From: Clostridia bacterium
Lineage (GTDB): Bacteria > Bacillota > Clostridia > Oscillospirales > Acutalibacteraceae
Assembly: GCA_017625835.1 (NCBI GenBank)
Contig: JAGAKF010000026.1
Location: 1-35,674 of the forward strand
DNA length: 35,674 nt
Direction of reading: 5' to 3'
Shown: one piece after another, positions 16,577-24,030 of the stretch
How positions within the stretch are numbered: the stretch's first letter is position 1
Layout: each line of letters starts with the position of its first letter
Notes under the pieces: generated by a model
Told to the model about the DNA's origin: nothing
What the model saw: the letters and a program-made list of their open reading frames with translations, nothing else
The model's database searches: none
Translations under genes and position numbers: made by a program

Positions 16577-16855
16577 TTATTGCCAACGGTTTCTTTGTTG
16601 ATTATTGTATGGGCGGGGACAGTCACAATTTACGAGTATGGTGTCTTCGCCGATTATGTCTATATCACACCAGGGAATTACGATGTCTTCACATTTTCCT
16701 AAAAAGCCCATCATTCTTCCCTTGCCGTAAATTACAATTGAAACGAGCTTCCCGTTAACGATGTCGATTTCAACGTCATCAACGTTGCCAAGCCGTGCAC
16801 CGTTTGATTTGCAGATAACTTCTTTATTCCTTAACTCAGCAATACAGCAACTCAT
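16577..16855 (-). CDS. YlmC/YmxH family PRC-barrel sporulation protein (92 aa)
   Basis: The order CCIAELRNKEVICKSNGARLGNVDDVEID, then VSIVIYGKG, FLGKCEDIVIPWCDIDIIGEDTILV, is the pattern of the YlmC/YmxH family, single PRC-barrel proteins found in spore formers and linked to sporulation. Their biochemical role is unknown. ATG 16855 is chosen over 16870 because TGGGAGA precedes it at a good distance. The protein is Cys-rich for its size (six Cys, including C3-C4 and the C-terminal NCDCPRP). It is convergent with the sugar operon and divergent from the secreted ceramidase-like gene. Confidence 0.88.
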   Translation of the reverse strand: MSCCIAELRNKEVICKSNGARLGNVDDVEIDIVNGKLVSIVIYGKGRMMGFLGKCEDIVIPWCDIDIIGEDTILVNCDCPRPYNNQQRNRWQ

Positions 16856-16903
16856 ACAAAAATCTCCCATTCATTTTGTTTGTTATTCATAAACGGTTTA
16901 ATG

Positions 16904-16932
16904 TTGTAAAAAGAATATATTTGTGCTAAAAT
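16904..16932 (+). promoter_or_regulatory. Promoter of the secreted ceramidase-like gene
   Basis: TTGTAA (16904-16909), a 17-nt spacer and TAAAAT (16927-16932) with an extended -10 TG. The 11-mer TGTGCTAAAAT is identical to that before the secreted PHP gene. Confidence 0.75.
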
Positions 16933-16968
16933 GTATCTGTACAATAATATTATGAAAGGTGTGTAATT

Positions 16969-18723
16969 ATGAAAAAAATAATTTCACTCATTCTTTCGGT
17001 TGTTATGGTTTTCTCAATCGGAAGCGTTGTTTTCAACGTTAACGCTTTTGCTGAATCAGAAGCTCCCGTAGTTCCCGAAACACCCGAAGTAAACGTAAAT
17101 GTCGACACAGGCGCTATTATGGATGAACTTTCTTTCTGGGTTGGTTCTCTTGGCTTTGAAAGCATGAAGTTCCCTTCAAGCGCTGAGCAGTTTACAGATA
17201 TGCTCCTCAAGTTCCTTTACGGTATCGTTGACAAGCTTATCGACGTTGTTCTTAAAGCAATCAACTCAGTTGTTCCTTCAGTTGATTTCGCAGACAAAGA
17301 TACATATGTTAACGATCAGTTCTATCCCGGTATGGATGAATACCTTGCAACTCCTGCTCCCGGCGCTGTATGGAGCGTTGGTTACGGCAGCGGTTCAATC
17401 CAGACAGGTAACGAGCTTGACGGCAATCACTACGTAGGCGGCAGCCTTTCTTTCCCTGATCCTAAAACAGCAACAGCTGTTTACGACGACCAGCGTGTAC
17501 GTTGCGTTGCTCTTAACGACGGTAGCGGCAGAGGAACCATTGTTATCGCAGTTGTTGACGGTTTCGGCCTTTCAAACACAGACGTTGCAGGTATCCGCGC
17601 TCAGCTTGCTGATTTCGCAGCTGAAAAGAATATCGTTGGTATCAATATTTCTGTTCTTCATCAGCACAGCTGTATCGATACATTCGGTATGAACGGCGAC
17701 CTTCTTAAGATGGTTGTTACAAACCCTGCAGCTAACGTTGCAAACAAGCTCTTCGGCGGAGATTACAAGCTCCTTGACGGACGTAATCCTGCTTTCATGG
17801 AGAACCTCTACAATGTAACAACAGACGCTATCAAGACTGCTGTTAACACAATGGAAGAAGGCAAGATTTACTATTCAACAACAGACGTTGAGGATCTTAT
17901 CCGTGAAAAGAGAGATCCCTATGTTGTTGATACAGACCTTCACCGCTTCCGTTTCGTTCCTGAAGACGGCGGCAGAGAAACTTGGATTGTTAACTCATCA
18001 ATCCACTGCGTTGGCAACGGCGCCGCAGGTACAGAAGTTACAGGCGACTATCCGTACTATATGGAGCAGGTAATCAACGAGCGCGAGAATGCAAACTTTA
18101 TGATGGTTCTCGGTGCTGAGCTTGCACTTTCTTCTGATTACAGTCCGCTTGAGCTTCCCGAAGAAACATCAAGCATTGACGGAATCAACGCTTACGGTAC
18201 AGAGCTCGCAACACGTTTGATCGAGGATTCAACTCCTGAGGTTGAGGTTGCTCCTCTTCTTAACTACAAGATGGCTCAGTACTATGTTCCCGTAACAAAC
18301 CAGATTCTCCTCTTCGCAGGTAAGCTTGGTGCAATCTCCAACACAGTCGTCGGTCTTGATGCAAGTGACCGTGAGGCAGAGATCCTTACAGAAATCGGCT
18401 ATCTTGAAATGGGTACAGACCTTGCAATTGTACTTGTTCCTGGTGAGCTCGAAGCTGCTATCGCATTCGGCGGTTGCCTCGGTGCTGAGGAATCATGGAC
18501 ATATGAAGACTTTGCTTACCCCTCAATGCAGGAGGTAGTAGGCGAGGACAAGAAGCTTATCGTATTCGGTCTTATGAACGACCAGGTTGGTTATATCCTT
18601 CCCGATAATGAATTCAAGAGCCTTCTTGCAGGTGAGAATGAAGAAATCGTTGCTGCAGGTAACAGAGCAGGTTCAAGCACAATCGAAGCTTTCATCAGCC
18701 TTATGGATAGCATTGAAAAATAA
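16969..18723 (+). CDS. Secreted neutral/alkaline ceramidase-like protein (584 aa)
   Basis: A signal peptide (1-28, ending VNAFA) is followed by an acidic Pro-rich linker and a helical segment (about 74-103, repeated Leu/Ile/Val) absent from the cytosolic paralogue, and then the ceramidase-type catalytic domain from about 130. Expected zinc ligands are present: H231/H233 in VLHQHS, H346 in NSSIHCVGN, E493 in VPGELE and Y542 in VGYILPDNE. At the nucleophile region it reads SSDYSP (388-393), retaining Ser392 before Pro, unlike the GAVDP of the paralogue. Ceramidases hydrolyse N-acyl-sphingosines; the substrate here is unproven. The gene is monocistronic, with its own promoter and terminator. The coding sequence is rich in favoured codons, suggesting good expression. 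Confidence 0.87.
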   Translation: MKKIISLILSVVMVFSIGSVVFNVNAFAESEAPVVPETPEVNVNVDTGAIMDELSFWVGSLGFESMKFPSSAEQFTDMLLKFLYGIVDKLIDVVLKAINSVVPSVDFADKDTYVNDQFYPGMDEYLATPAPGAVWSVGYGSGSIQTGNELDGNHYVGGSLSFPDPKTATAVYDDQRVRCVALNDGSGRGTIVIAVVDGFGLSNTDVAGIRAQLADFAAEKNIVGINISVLHQHSCIDTFGMNGDLLKMVVTNPAANVANKLFGGDYKLLDGRNPAFMENLYNVTTDAIKTAVNTMEEGKIYYSTTDVEDLIREKRDPYVVDTDLHRFRFVPEDGGRETWIVNSSIHCVGNGAAGTEVTGDYPYYMEQVINERENANFMMVLGAELALSSDYSPLELPEETSSIDGINAYGTELATRLIEDSTPEVEVAPLLNYKMAQYYVPVTNQILLFAGKLGAISNTVVGLDASDREAEILTEIGYLEMGTDLAIVLVPGELEAAIAFGGCLGAEESWTYEDFAYPSMQEVVGEDKKLIVFGLMNDQVGYILPDNEFKSLLAGENEEIVAAGNRAGSSTIEAFISLMDSIEK

Positions 18724-18741
18724 TTGATATAATAAAAATAA

Positions 18742-18775
18742 AGGGTTGTCGCTTTTTGCGACAACCCTGATTTTT
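18742..18775. terminator. Bidirectional terminator
   Basis: A perfect 11-bp stem AGGGTTGTCGC (18742-18752) / GCGACAACCCT (18758-18768) around TTTTT, followed by GATTTTTG on the plus strand and TTTATTTTTATT on the minus strand. It serves both the ceramidase-like gene and the convergent 43-aa gene. Confidence 0.92.
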
Positions 18776-18800
18776 GTTTATGAGGCCGTTACGGCCGTTA

Positions 18801-18932
18801 TCAGATCTTGCTTGAAATTGCGCTGGCAGTGATAAGTCTGATAATGGTGCGGAATGAAAAAAGAGACTTTTCTTTTTCGATTTCGCTGAGTATTGCCTTT
18901 TCAGCCTCATAATACATTTCTTTCTGTGACAT
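18801..18932 (-). CDS. Small protein of unknown function (43 aa)
   Basis: A short reading frame starting at ATG 18932 behind AAAGGAA (18947-18941, 8 nt spacing) and ending TGA at 18801. The sequence begins MSQKEMYYEAEKAILSEIEK and continues with a Lys/Glu-rich amphipathic helix, then a more hydrophobic segment (FSFRTIIRLITASAISSKI). I do not recognise it. What makes it credible is its unit: a perfect TTGACA-N17-TATAAT promoter, an inverted repeat at the start of the transcript, a good ribosome site, and a strong terminator after the stop. A small regulatory or membrane-peripheral protein is possible; no function is assigned. A very short gene could alternatively be the leader of an RNA. Confidence 0.7.
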   Translation of the reverse strand: MSQKEMYYEAEKAILSEIEKEKSLFSFRTIIRLITASAISSKI

Positions 18933-18955
18933 ATGATTCATTCCTTTCTTTATTT

Positions 18956-18972
18956 CGGTAATTTTCTTACCG
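18956..18972 (-). promoter_or_regulatory. Inverted repeat at the transcript start of the 43-aa gene
   Basis: CGGTAA-N5-TTACCG, a perfect 6-bp inverted repeat, begins 8 nt downstream of the -10 box, so it covers about +1 to +17. It could be a repressor operator or a 5' mRNA stem-loop that stabilises the transcript; the sequence alone does not decide. Confidence 0.6.
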
Positions 18973-18979
18973 TGGCTAC

Positions 18980-19008
18980 ATTATAGCAGGAAAAAATTGG
19001 TTTGTCAA
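18980..19008 (-). promoter_or_regulatory. Perfect consensus sigma-A promoter
   Basis: Minus-strand TTGACA (19008-19003), a 17-nt spacer and TATAAT (18985-18980): all 12 hexamer bases match the consensus. It is the strongest-looking promoter in the window and serves only the 43-aa frame. Confidence 0.85.
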
Positions 19009-19134
19009 GCGAAATGCACAAAGAAATTATTACTTGTTTGTTAATAATAACTAAACTGCGTGTGAAGTGATGTGAATAATGTTAATATAAATTAGTTTGA
19101 TCCGTGTTATTTGTTGTGAAAAATGACGAAAACT

Positions 19135-19176
19135 AAATCAACAGTCTTCACAAATGATAATGAAGACTGTTGATTT
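19135..19176 (-). terminator. Terminator of the GH29-like gene
   Basis: A perfect 15-bp stem (19135-19149 with 19162-19176; AAATCAACAGTCTTC and its complement) around a 12-nt loop, followed on the minus strand by TAGTTTTCGTCATTTTT. It lies 8 nt after the stop at 19184. The rest of the gap, about 19009-19134, is AT-rich and holds nothing I can identify. Confidence 0.85.
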
Positions 19177-19183
19177 TTGACAA

Positions 19184-20535
19184 TTAATACACTTTGAATT
19201 CAGAAATTGTGGCAAATTCTCTGGTTTTTTCAATTACGAGTTTTATTCGCCTTGCTTCCATTGGTGAAATTATGCAGATTTTCTTTCTGCCGATTGTTGT
19301 TCCTTTATATATCCTGTGCCAACGCTTATCATAAAAATAATAAAGCGAGAATTTTTCTACCTGCTGCCCGGTAGCAATGTTTTCGGCAAGAACGATTTTG
19401 TCAATCGAGCGCACTTCTTTCATATCAACCGTGATAACGGTCTTTTTGTTATCGGAGAAGATTTGAAGTAAGATTTGCCTGAATTGATAAATTTCTCGGA
19501 ATGAAGCTCGTCACTGAAACCGTTAGAAGTGAATTCAGCGCCCTCTGTAAAATTCTCCTTGAATTCAAGCTCAAGCTGTGCGCCGAGGGTGACAAGCTGT
19601 TCAAGGTCACGCTTGTCGATTCGTCCTGTATGTGAAGGTGAAACATTGAGTATAAACGTGCCGTTGTTGCCGACCGATTTGAAGTAACTCATAACTGCTG
19701 TAGACAGTCCCTGAAGGTTTGGCGTTTCGTGGTCGTGGAAGAACCAACCGGGACGCATCTTCATATCCATAACAGCAGGGTACCAGACGAGCTCCTTAGC
19801 TTTCTTTATCTTTTTACGGCTGCCGAGGTCTGTCTGCACAAGTAATGCAGCAGGCGCATCGTTTATCAGCTCTTTCGGAACAACGCTCCATTCGCTCAGT
19901 CTGCCGACGCCGGAGTGATTACCGCACCAGCGGATATCGGGACCGCAGTTGCATATCATCGCATTTGGCTGAAGCTTGCGGATTGTCTGATAATATCTTT
20001 CCCAGTCGTAATTCTGTTTGCCACTTTCGTCACGCTCAAACCATACGCAGAAAATGTCACCGTAGTTTGTGCAGAGCTCTGTAAGCTGATTGACGAAAAA
20101 GTCGTTGTATGCAGGTGTTCCGAATGTCGGTTCGTGCATATCATAGGGGGACAGGTAGATGCCAAACTTGATTCCCTCTTTTTTGCATTCTTCGCTGAGT
20201 TCTTTTACCATATCGCCCTCACCGTCAAGCCAGGGCGAATTCTTTACACTGTGTTCGGTATACTCACTTGGCCAGAGGCAGAATCCGTCCGAAAACTTGC
20301 AGGTCAGAATAAGACCGTTCATCTTTGCGGACTTGATTCCCTTTACCCACTGTTTTGCTGAAAAATCTGCGGGCTTGAAGTATTTGACGGGCTCACGGCC
20401 TGAACCCCATTCCGTGTTTGTGAACGTGTTCATTCCGTAGTGGACAAAGGCGATAAATTCTGTGTCCATAAATTCAAGTTGTTCCTTTGAGGGGACAACA
20501 GCATTTGCTTTTTTGATATAGCTTTTAACTGCCAT
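19184..20535 (-). pseudogene. Frameshifted GH29 alpha-L-fucosidase homologue with altered active site
   Basis: The first frame (20535-19420, 371 aa) is a GH29 fucosidase barrel: VHYGMNTFTNTEWG, FKPADFSAKQWV, DGFCLWPSEYTEHSVKNSPW and YLSPYDMHEPTFGTPAYND are family hallmarks. The C-terminal beta domain continues in the -1 frame: DNKKTVITVD precedes ATG 19423, then come MKEVRSIDKIVLAENIATGQ and QVEKFSLYYF, the usual fucosidase tail. The frames must join near 19445-19462, in a TCTTCTCC stretch, so one base appears lost. Independently, the usual K-H-H-D-G-F reads KFSDGF (80-85) and the usual nucleophile W-F-D-G-A reads WFERD (165-169), so activity is doubtful even if the frame were restored. No signal peptide. 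ATG 20535 follows AGAGGTT. It could be a decaying gene, an assembly error, or a repurposed sugar-binding protein. Confidence 0.82.
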
Positions 20536-20571
20536 AGTATTAACCTCTGAAAGTTATTATAATTCTCTGTT

Positions 20572-20600
20572 ATTGTACCATTTTTCGTACCCGATTGCAA
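20572..20600 (-). promoter_or_regulatory. Promoter of the GH29-like gene
   Basis: Minus-strand TTGCAA (20600-20595), a 17-nt spacer and TACAAT (20577-20572), 37 nt before ATG 20535. It is divergent from the addB promoter; the -35 boxes are 10 nt apart and identical. Confidence 0.72.
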
Positions 20601-20610
20601 TATGCACTTG

Positions 20611-20639
20611 TTGCAAAACAGGGTTTTATATAGTATAAT
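20611..20639 (+). promoter_or_regulatory. Promoter of addB-addA
   Basis: TTGCAA (20611-20616), a 17-nt spacer and TATAAT (20634-20639), 32 nt before ATG 20671. Confidence 0.75.
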
Positions 20640-20670
20640 TTATAATATAAATTCAGCTTCGGAGGCTTGT

Positions 20671-23600
20671 ATGCTCAGACTTATAACAGGACGAATCTCA
20701 GGCGGTAAAACAACAAGGATTTATGAAAAAATAAAATCTATGGTTGAAAAGGGCGAAAGCGTAATGCTTATCGTCCCGGAGCAGTATTCTTTCCGAACGG
20801 AAAAGATGATGCTCGAATTGCTTGGTGCAAGAGGTGCTGACAAGGTTGAAGTGTTAAGCTTCTCGTTCCTTGCGGAAAAGCTTCTGAAAAAATACGGTCT
20901 GAATTCGCAGCCTCGCCTGGATGACAGCACAAGAGCGCTTATGATGAGCCTTGCGCTTGAAGGCGTTCACGATTCGCTGAAGGTTTACGGAAAACACCGT
21001 TATTCGGCAGCTGTTATAACACAGATGCTTAAAGTAATTAAAGAATTGCGCCAATGCTCTGTTTCTTCGCAGATGCTTCACGAAACTTCCCTGAAACTCG
21101 GAGACAGCCTGCTTAAGTCCAAGGTTGAAGAGCTGTCTCTCGTTATGGAAGCGTATACAGCGATTGTCGAAAACAGCTACTTTGACGACGAATGTGCGCT
21201 CGATACCCTTTGTACTGTTGCCGATGAGCACAAGGTTTTTAACGGTAAAACTGTTTTCTTCGACGGCTTCCGTGGCTATACGAGCCAGCAGTTGAATGTT
21301 ATGGAACGTATCTTCGCTCAAGCAGAGGATGTCTATGTCACGCTCTGCGTGGATAAAGCAGCTGAAAATGACGGGTTCGGTTCTTTTGCTCATACCAAAC
21401 GTACTTTGCGAAAACTTGTAAACCTTGCAAAAGAGAACTTGGTTGCAATTGCGCCGATTGATATTGCAGAGGATTTTATTGAAAAAAGATATACAAATCC
21501 CGAGTTATCTTTGCTCGAGAAAAGCTTGTTTGAGGATGATTTCGAAGTCTGTGAAGAGCCGACCGATAATATAACGATATGCTCTGCGGAAGACTTTGAA
21601 AGTGAGTGCGATTTTGTTGCACATACGGTCAAAAAACTTATCCGCACCGAGAATTTAAGGTGCAGGGATATTGCAATTATCAGCCGAAGCGAGGATAACT
21701 ATACCCGTCAGCTCCGCGCTGCACTTAAAAAGAACGGCGTACCCGTCTTTGATGACAGACGGCAACCGATCCAGACTCAGCCGCTTGTTGAATTCGTGCT
21801 CAGCGCGGTCGATATTGCCGTAAGCGGTTTTTCTTGCGATACCGTTATGCGAGTACTTAAAACAGGCCTTACCGACCTAACGGTTGAAGAAATATCCGAA
21901 CTCGAAAACTACGCTTTGATGTGGCAGATTAACGGAAGTAAATGGTTGGAGGAATGGACAGCGCATCCTGAAGGTCTCGGCGAAAAGATGCTCGAAAAGG
22001 ATGCGGCAAAGCTCGAAAGAATAAACGCTTCAAGGAAAGCTGTTGTCTCCGAGCTTCAGAAGTTAAGAGTCGAAATCAAGGATTGCGACGGTCTTTCTGC
22101 CGCACAGGCAATTTACAGGCTTCTTGTTGAAATGAATGTTCCCGAAAATCTTAAACTGCTTGCAAAACAGCTTGATAATAAAGGTGAAACAGACCTCGCG
22201 ATTGAGCAGGACAGAATATGGGACGTTGTAATCGAAATCCTTGACCGAATTGCATCTTCGCTTGAAAACATAAAGCTCCAACCCAAGAGATTCAGCGAGC
22301 TTCTTAATCTTATAGTGTCAATGTATACAATCGGAAGTGTACCGCAGGGACTTGATGAAATCGTAATCGGCAGTGCGGACAGAGTTAAAACGACTGCCCC
22401 GAAGGTTGTTTTTGCCGTCGGTGTCAATGACGGACTCTTCCCGATGATACCGACAGCAGGCGGAATCCTTTCCGATGATGACCGTAAGGTTCTTTCAACG
22501 TTCGATCTCAAGATGGACGACAATTTCGAAGAGAAGATGATGGAAGAACGCTTTATTGCATACAGCACGCTCTGCAGCCCGTCGGATAAGCTCTTCGTTA
22601 CTTTTTCACGCAAGGACATCACGGGTGCACAGCTTACGCATTCTGAACTCGTAACGCAGATAAAGCGTATTTTCCCGAAGGTAACAATCAAGGATACTGT
22701 TGTAACGCCTGAAATGGACTTCGTTGAGGGTGATGCAGCTGCGTTTGAGCTTATGGCGAAGCTTACTCCTAAAGGAGGGGTAGTTCAGAAAACTCTTGAA
22801 AAATACTTTTCTTCGAGGGACGATTATAAAGACAGGATTTCTTCTCTTAAGCGTGCATTGAAAAAAGACGGTTTTTCAATCGAAGATAAGGATATATCAA
22901 AAAAACTTTTCGGTATGAATATGTATATGTCTGCTTCAAGAGTTGAGGTCTTCCATAAATGTCCGTTCCAGTATTTCTGCAAATACGGTCTTAATGCGAA
23001 ACCGAGGAAGGTTGCGGAGCTTGACCCGATGCAGAAAGGAACAGCGATCCACTATATTCTTGAAAATCTTATTGCAACTTACGGAAGCGAAGGCCTTTGT
23101 GATATGCCGAAGAATCAGCGTGACAAGTGCGTCATAGATATGCTTGAAACGTATTTCAACGAGATTCTTGTTCCGGGCGAGGATATGGGCGAACGCTTTT
23201 ACTATCTTTACCGTCAGCTCGGATTTATCATCTGCGAAGTGGTGGACAGGCTTGTTACAGAATTCTCAGTAAGCGAATTTGTGCCTGTTGCTTTTGAACT
23301 TTCGATTGACAACGACGGTGAAGTACCTGCCTATGAAATAGGACTAAGCGACGGCGGAACGCTCAAAATCAAAGGCTCAATCGACCGCGTTGATGTTATG
23401 ACTCAGGGCGATGAAACCTTTGTGCGAGTGGTGGACTATAAATCAGGCGGCAAAAAGTTCGATCTGAACGAGGTTTTCCACGGCCTTAATATGCAGATGC
23501 TTATTTATCTTTTTGCAATCTGGCGCAACGGTTTCAGAGACTATAAAAATATAAAGCCCGCAGGAATTTTATATATGCCCGTCAATGCTCCTTATGCAAA

Positions 23601-24030
23601 TGTTGAACGCAGTGAGGGCTTTGATGAGATTAAAACCGCTAAACACAGAATGGCGAAAATGAACGGTATGGTGCTTGACGACAGCCGTGTTATCTATGCA
23701 ATGGACAGCAGAACAAATGGTGAGATTGTGCCTGCACAGATTAAAAAAGACGGAGAGAATTCAGGTACGCTTATTTCAATAAAGCAGATGGATCTTCTTC
23801 TCAAGCGTGTGGAGAAAATACTTGCCGATATGGCTGTCAGCCTGCACGAGGGTGAAATTTCTGTCCGTCCTGCGTATGCACAGCTTACAACAAGTGCGTA
23901 CCACGATGTGTGTCAGTACTGCGATTATAAGGATGTCTGCGGTGCTGATGAAGATACGGTAAAAAGCGAAATCGGTAAAATAAAACACGACGAAAGTCTT
24001 CGTATGCTTGGAGGTGAGGACGATGCCTGA
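20671..24030 (+). CDS. addB: ATP-dependent helicase/nuclease subunit B (AddB)
   Basis: A subunit of the AddAB helicase-nuclease that resects double-strand DNA ends and loads RecA for repair. 1119 residues. An N-terminal nucleotide-binding loop reads LITGRISGGKTT (residues 5-15). The C-terminal nuclease core has VVDYKSGG with D922 and K924. Four cysteines expected to hold the iron-sulfur cluster are present: C764 in HKCPFQYFC and C1081, C1084, C1090 in CQYCDYKDVC, with the same 3 and 6 spacing as B. subtilis AddB. ATG 20671 is used because CGGAGG precedes it; the in-frame ATG at 20602 lies upstream of the promoter. The stop overlaps addA by 8 nt, a classic translationally coupled pair. Confidence 0.96.
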   Translation: MLRLITGRISGGKTTRIYEKIKSMVEKGESVMLIVPEQYSFRTEKMMLELLGARGADKVEVLSFSFLAEKLLKKYGLNSQPRLDDSTRALMMSLALEGVHDSLKVYGKHRYSAAVITQMLKVIKELRQCSVSSQMLHETSLKLGDSLLKSKVEELSLVMEAYTAIVENSYFDDECALDTLCTVADEHKVFNGKTVFFDGFRGYTSQQLNVMERIFAQAEDVYVTLCVDKAAENDGFGSFAHTKRTLRKLVNLAKENLVAIAPIDIAEDFIEKRYTNPELSLLEKSLFEDDFEVCEEPTDNITICSAEDFESECDFVAHTVKKLIRTENLRCRDIAIISRSEDNYTRQLRAALKKNGVPVFDDRRQPIQTQPLVEFVLSAVDIAVSGFSCDTVMRVLKTGLTDLTVEEISELENYALMWQINGSKWLEEWTAHPEGLGEKMLEKDAAKLERINASRKAVVSELQKLRVEIKDCDGLSAAQAIYRLLVEMNVPENLKLLAKQLDNKGETDLAIEQDRIWDVVIEILDRIASSLENIKLQPKRFSELLNLIVSMYTIGSVPQGLDEIVIGSADRVKTTAPKVVFAVGVNDGLFPMIPTAGGILSDDDRKVLSTFDLKMDDNFEEKMMEERFIAYSTLCSPSDKLFVTFSRKDITGAQLTHSELVTQIKRIFPKVTIKDTVVTPEMDFVEGDAAAFELMAKLTPKGGVVQKTLEKYFSSRDDYKDRISSLKRALKKDGFSIEDKDISKKLFGMNMYMSASRVEVFHKCPFQYFCKYGLNAKPRKVAELDPMQKGTAIHYILENLIATYGSEGLCDMPKNQRDKCVIDMLETYFNEILVPGEDMGERFYYLYRQLGFIICEVVDRLVTEFSVSEFVPVAFELSIDNDGEVPAYEIGLSDGGTLKIKGSIDRVDVMTQGDETFVRVVDYKSGGKKFDLNEVFHGLNMQMLIYLFAIWRNGFRDYKNIKPAGILYMPVNAPYANVERSEGFDEIKTAKHRMAKMNGMVLDDSRVIYAMDSRTNGEIVPAQIKKDGENSGTLISIKQMDLLLKRVEKILADMAVSLHEGEISVRPAYAQLTTSAYHDVCQYCDYKDVCGADEDTVKSEIGKIKHDESLRMLGGEDDA

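Noticed and set aside
19184-19423. The minus-strand 79-aa frame starting at ATG 19423 as a separate gene, coupled to the fucosidase by an ATGA overlap
   Set aside because: Homologous sequence (DNKKTVITVD) continues upstream of that ATG in the same frame and matches the start of the fucosidase C-terminal domain, so it is the displaced end of one gene.
19445-19462. Programmed -1 ribosomal frameshift in the GH29 homologue
   Set aside because: No X-XXY-YYZ slippery heptamer lies at the required junction; the A5 run in AACAAAAAG is slightly downstream and I see no clear stimulatory structure. A lost base is simpler.
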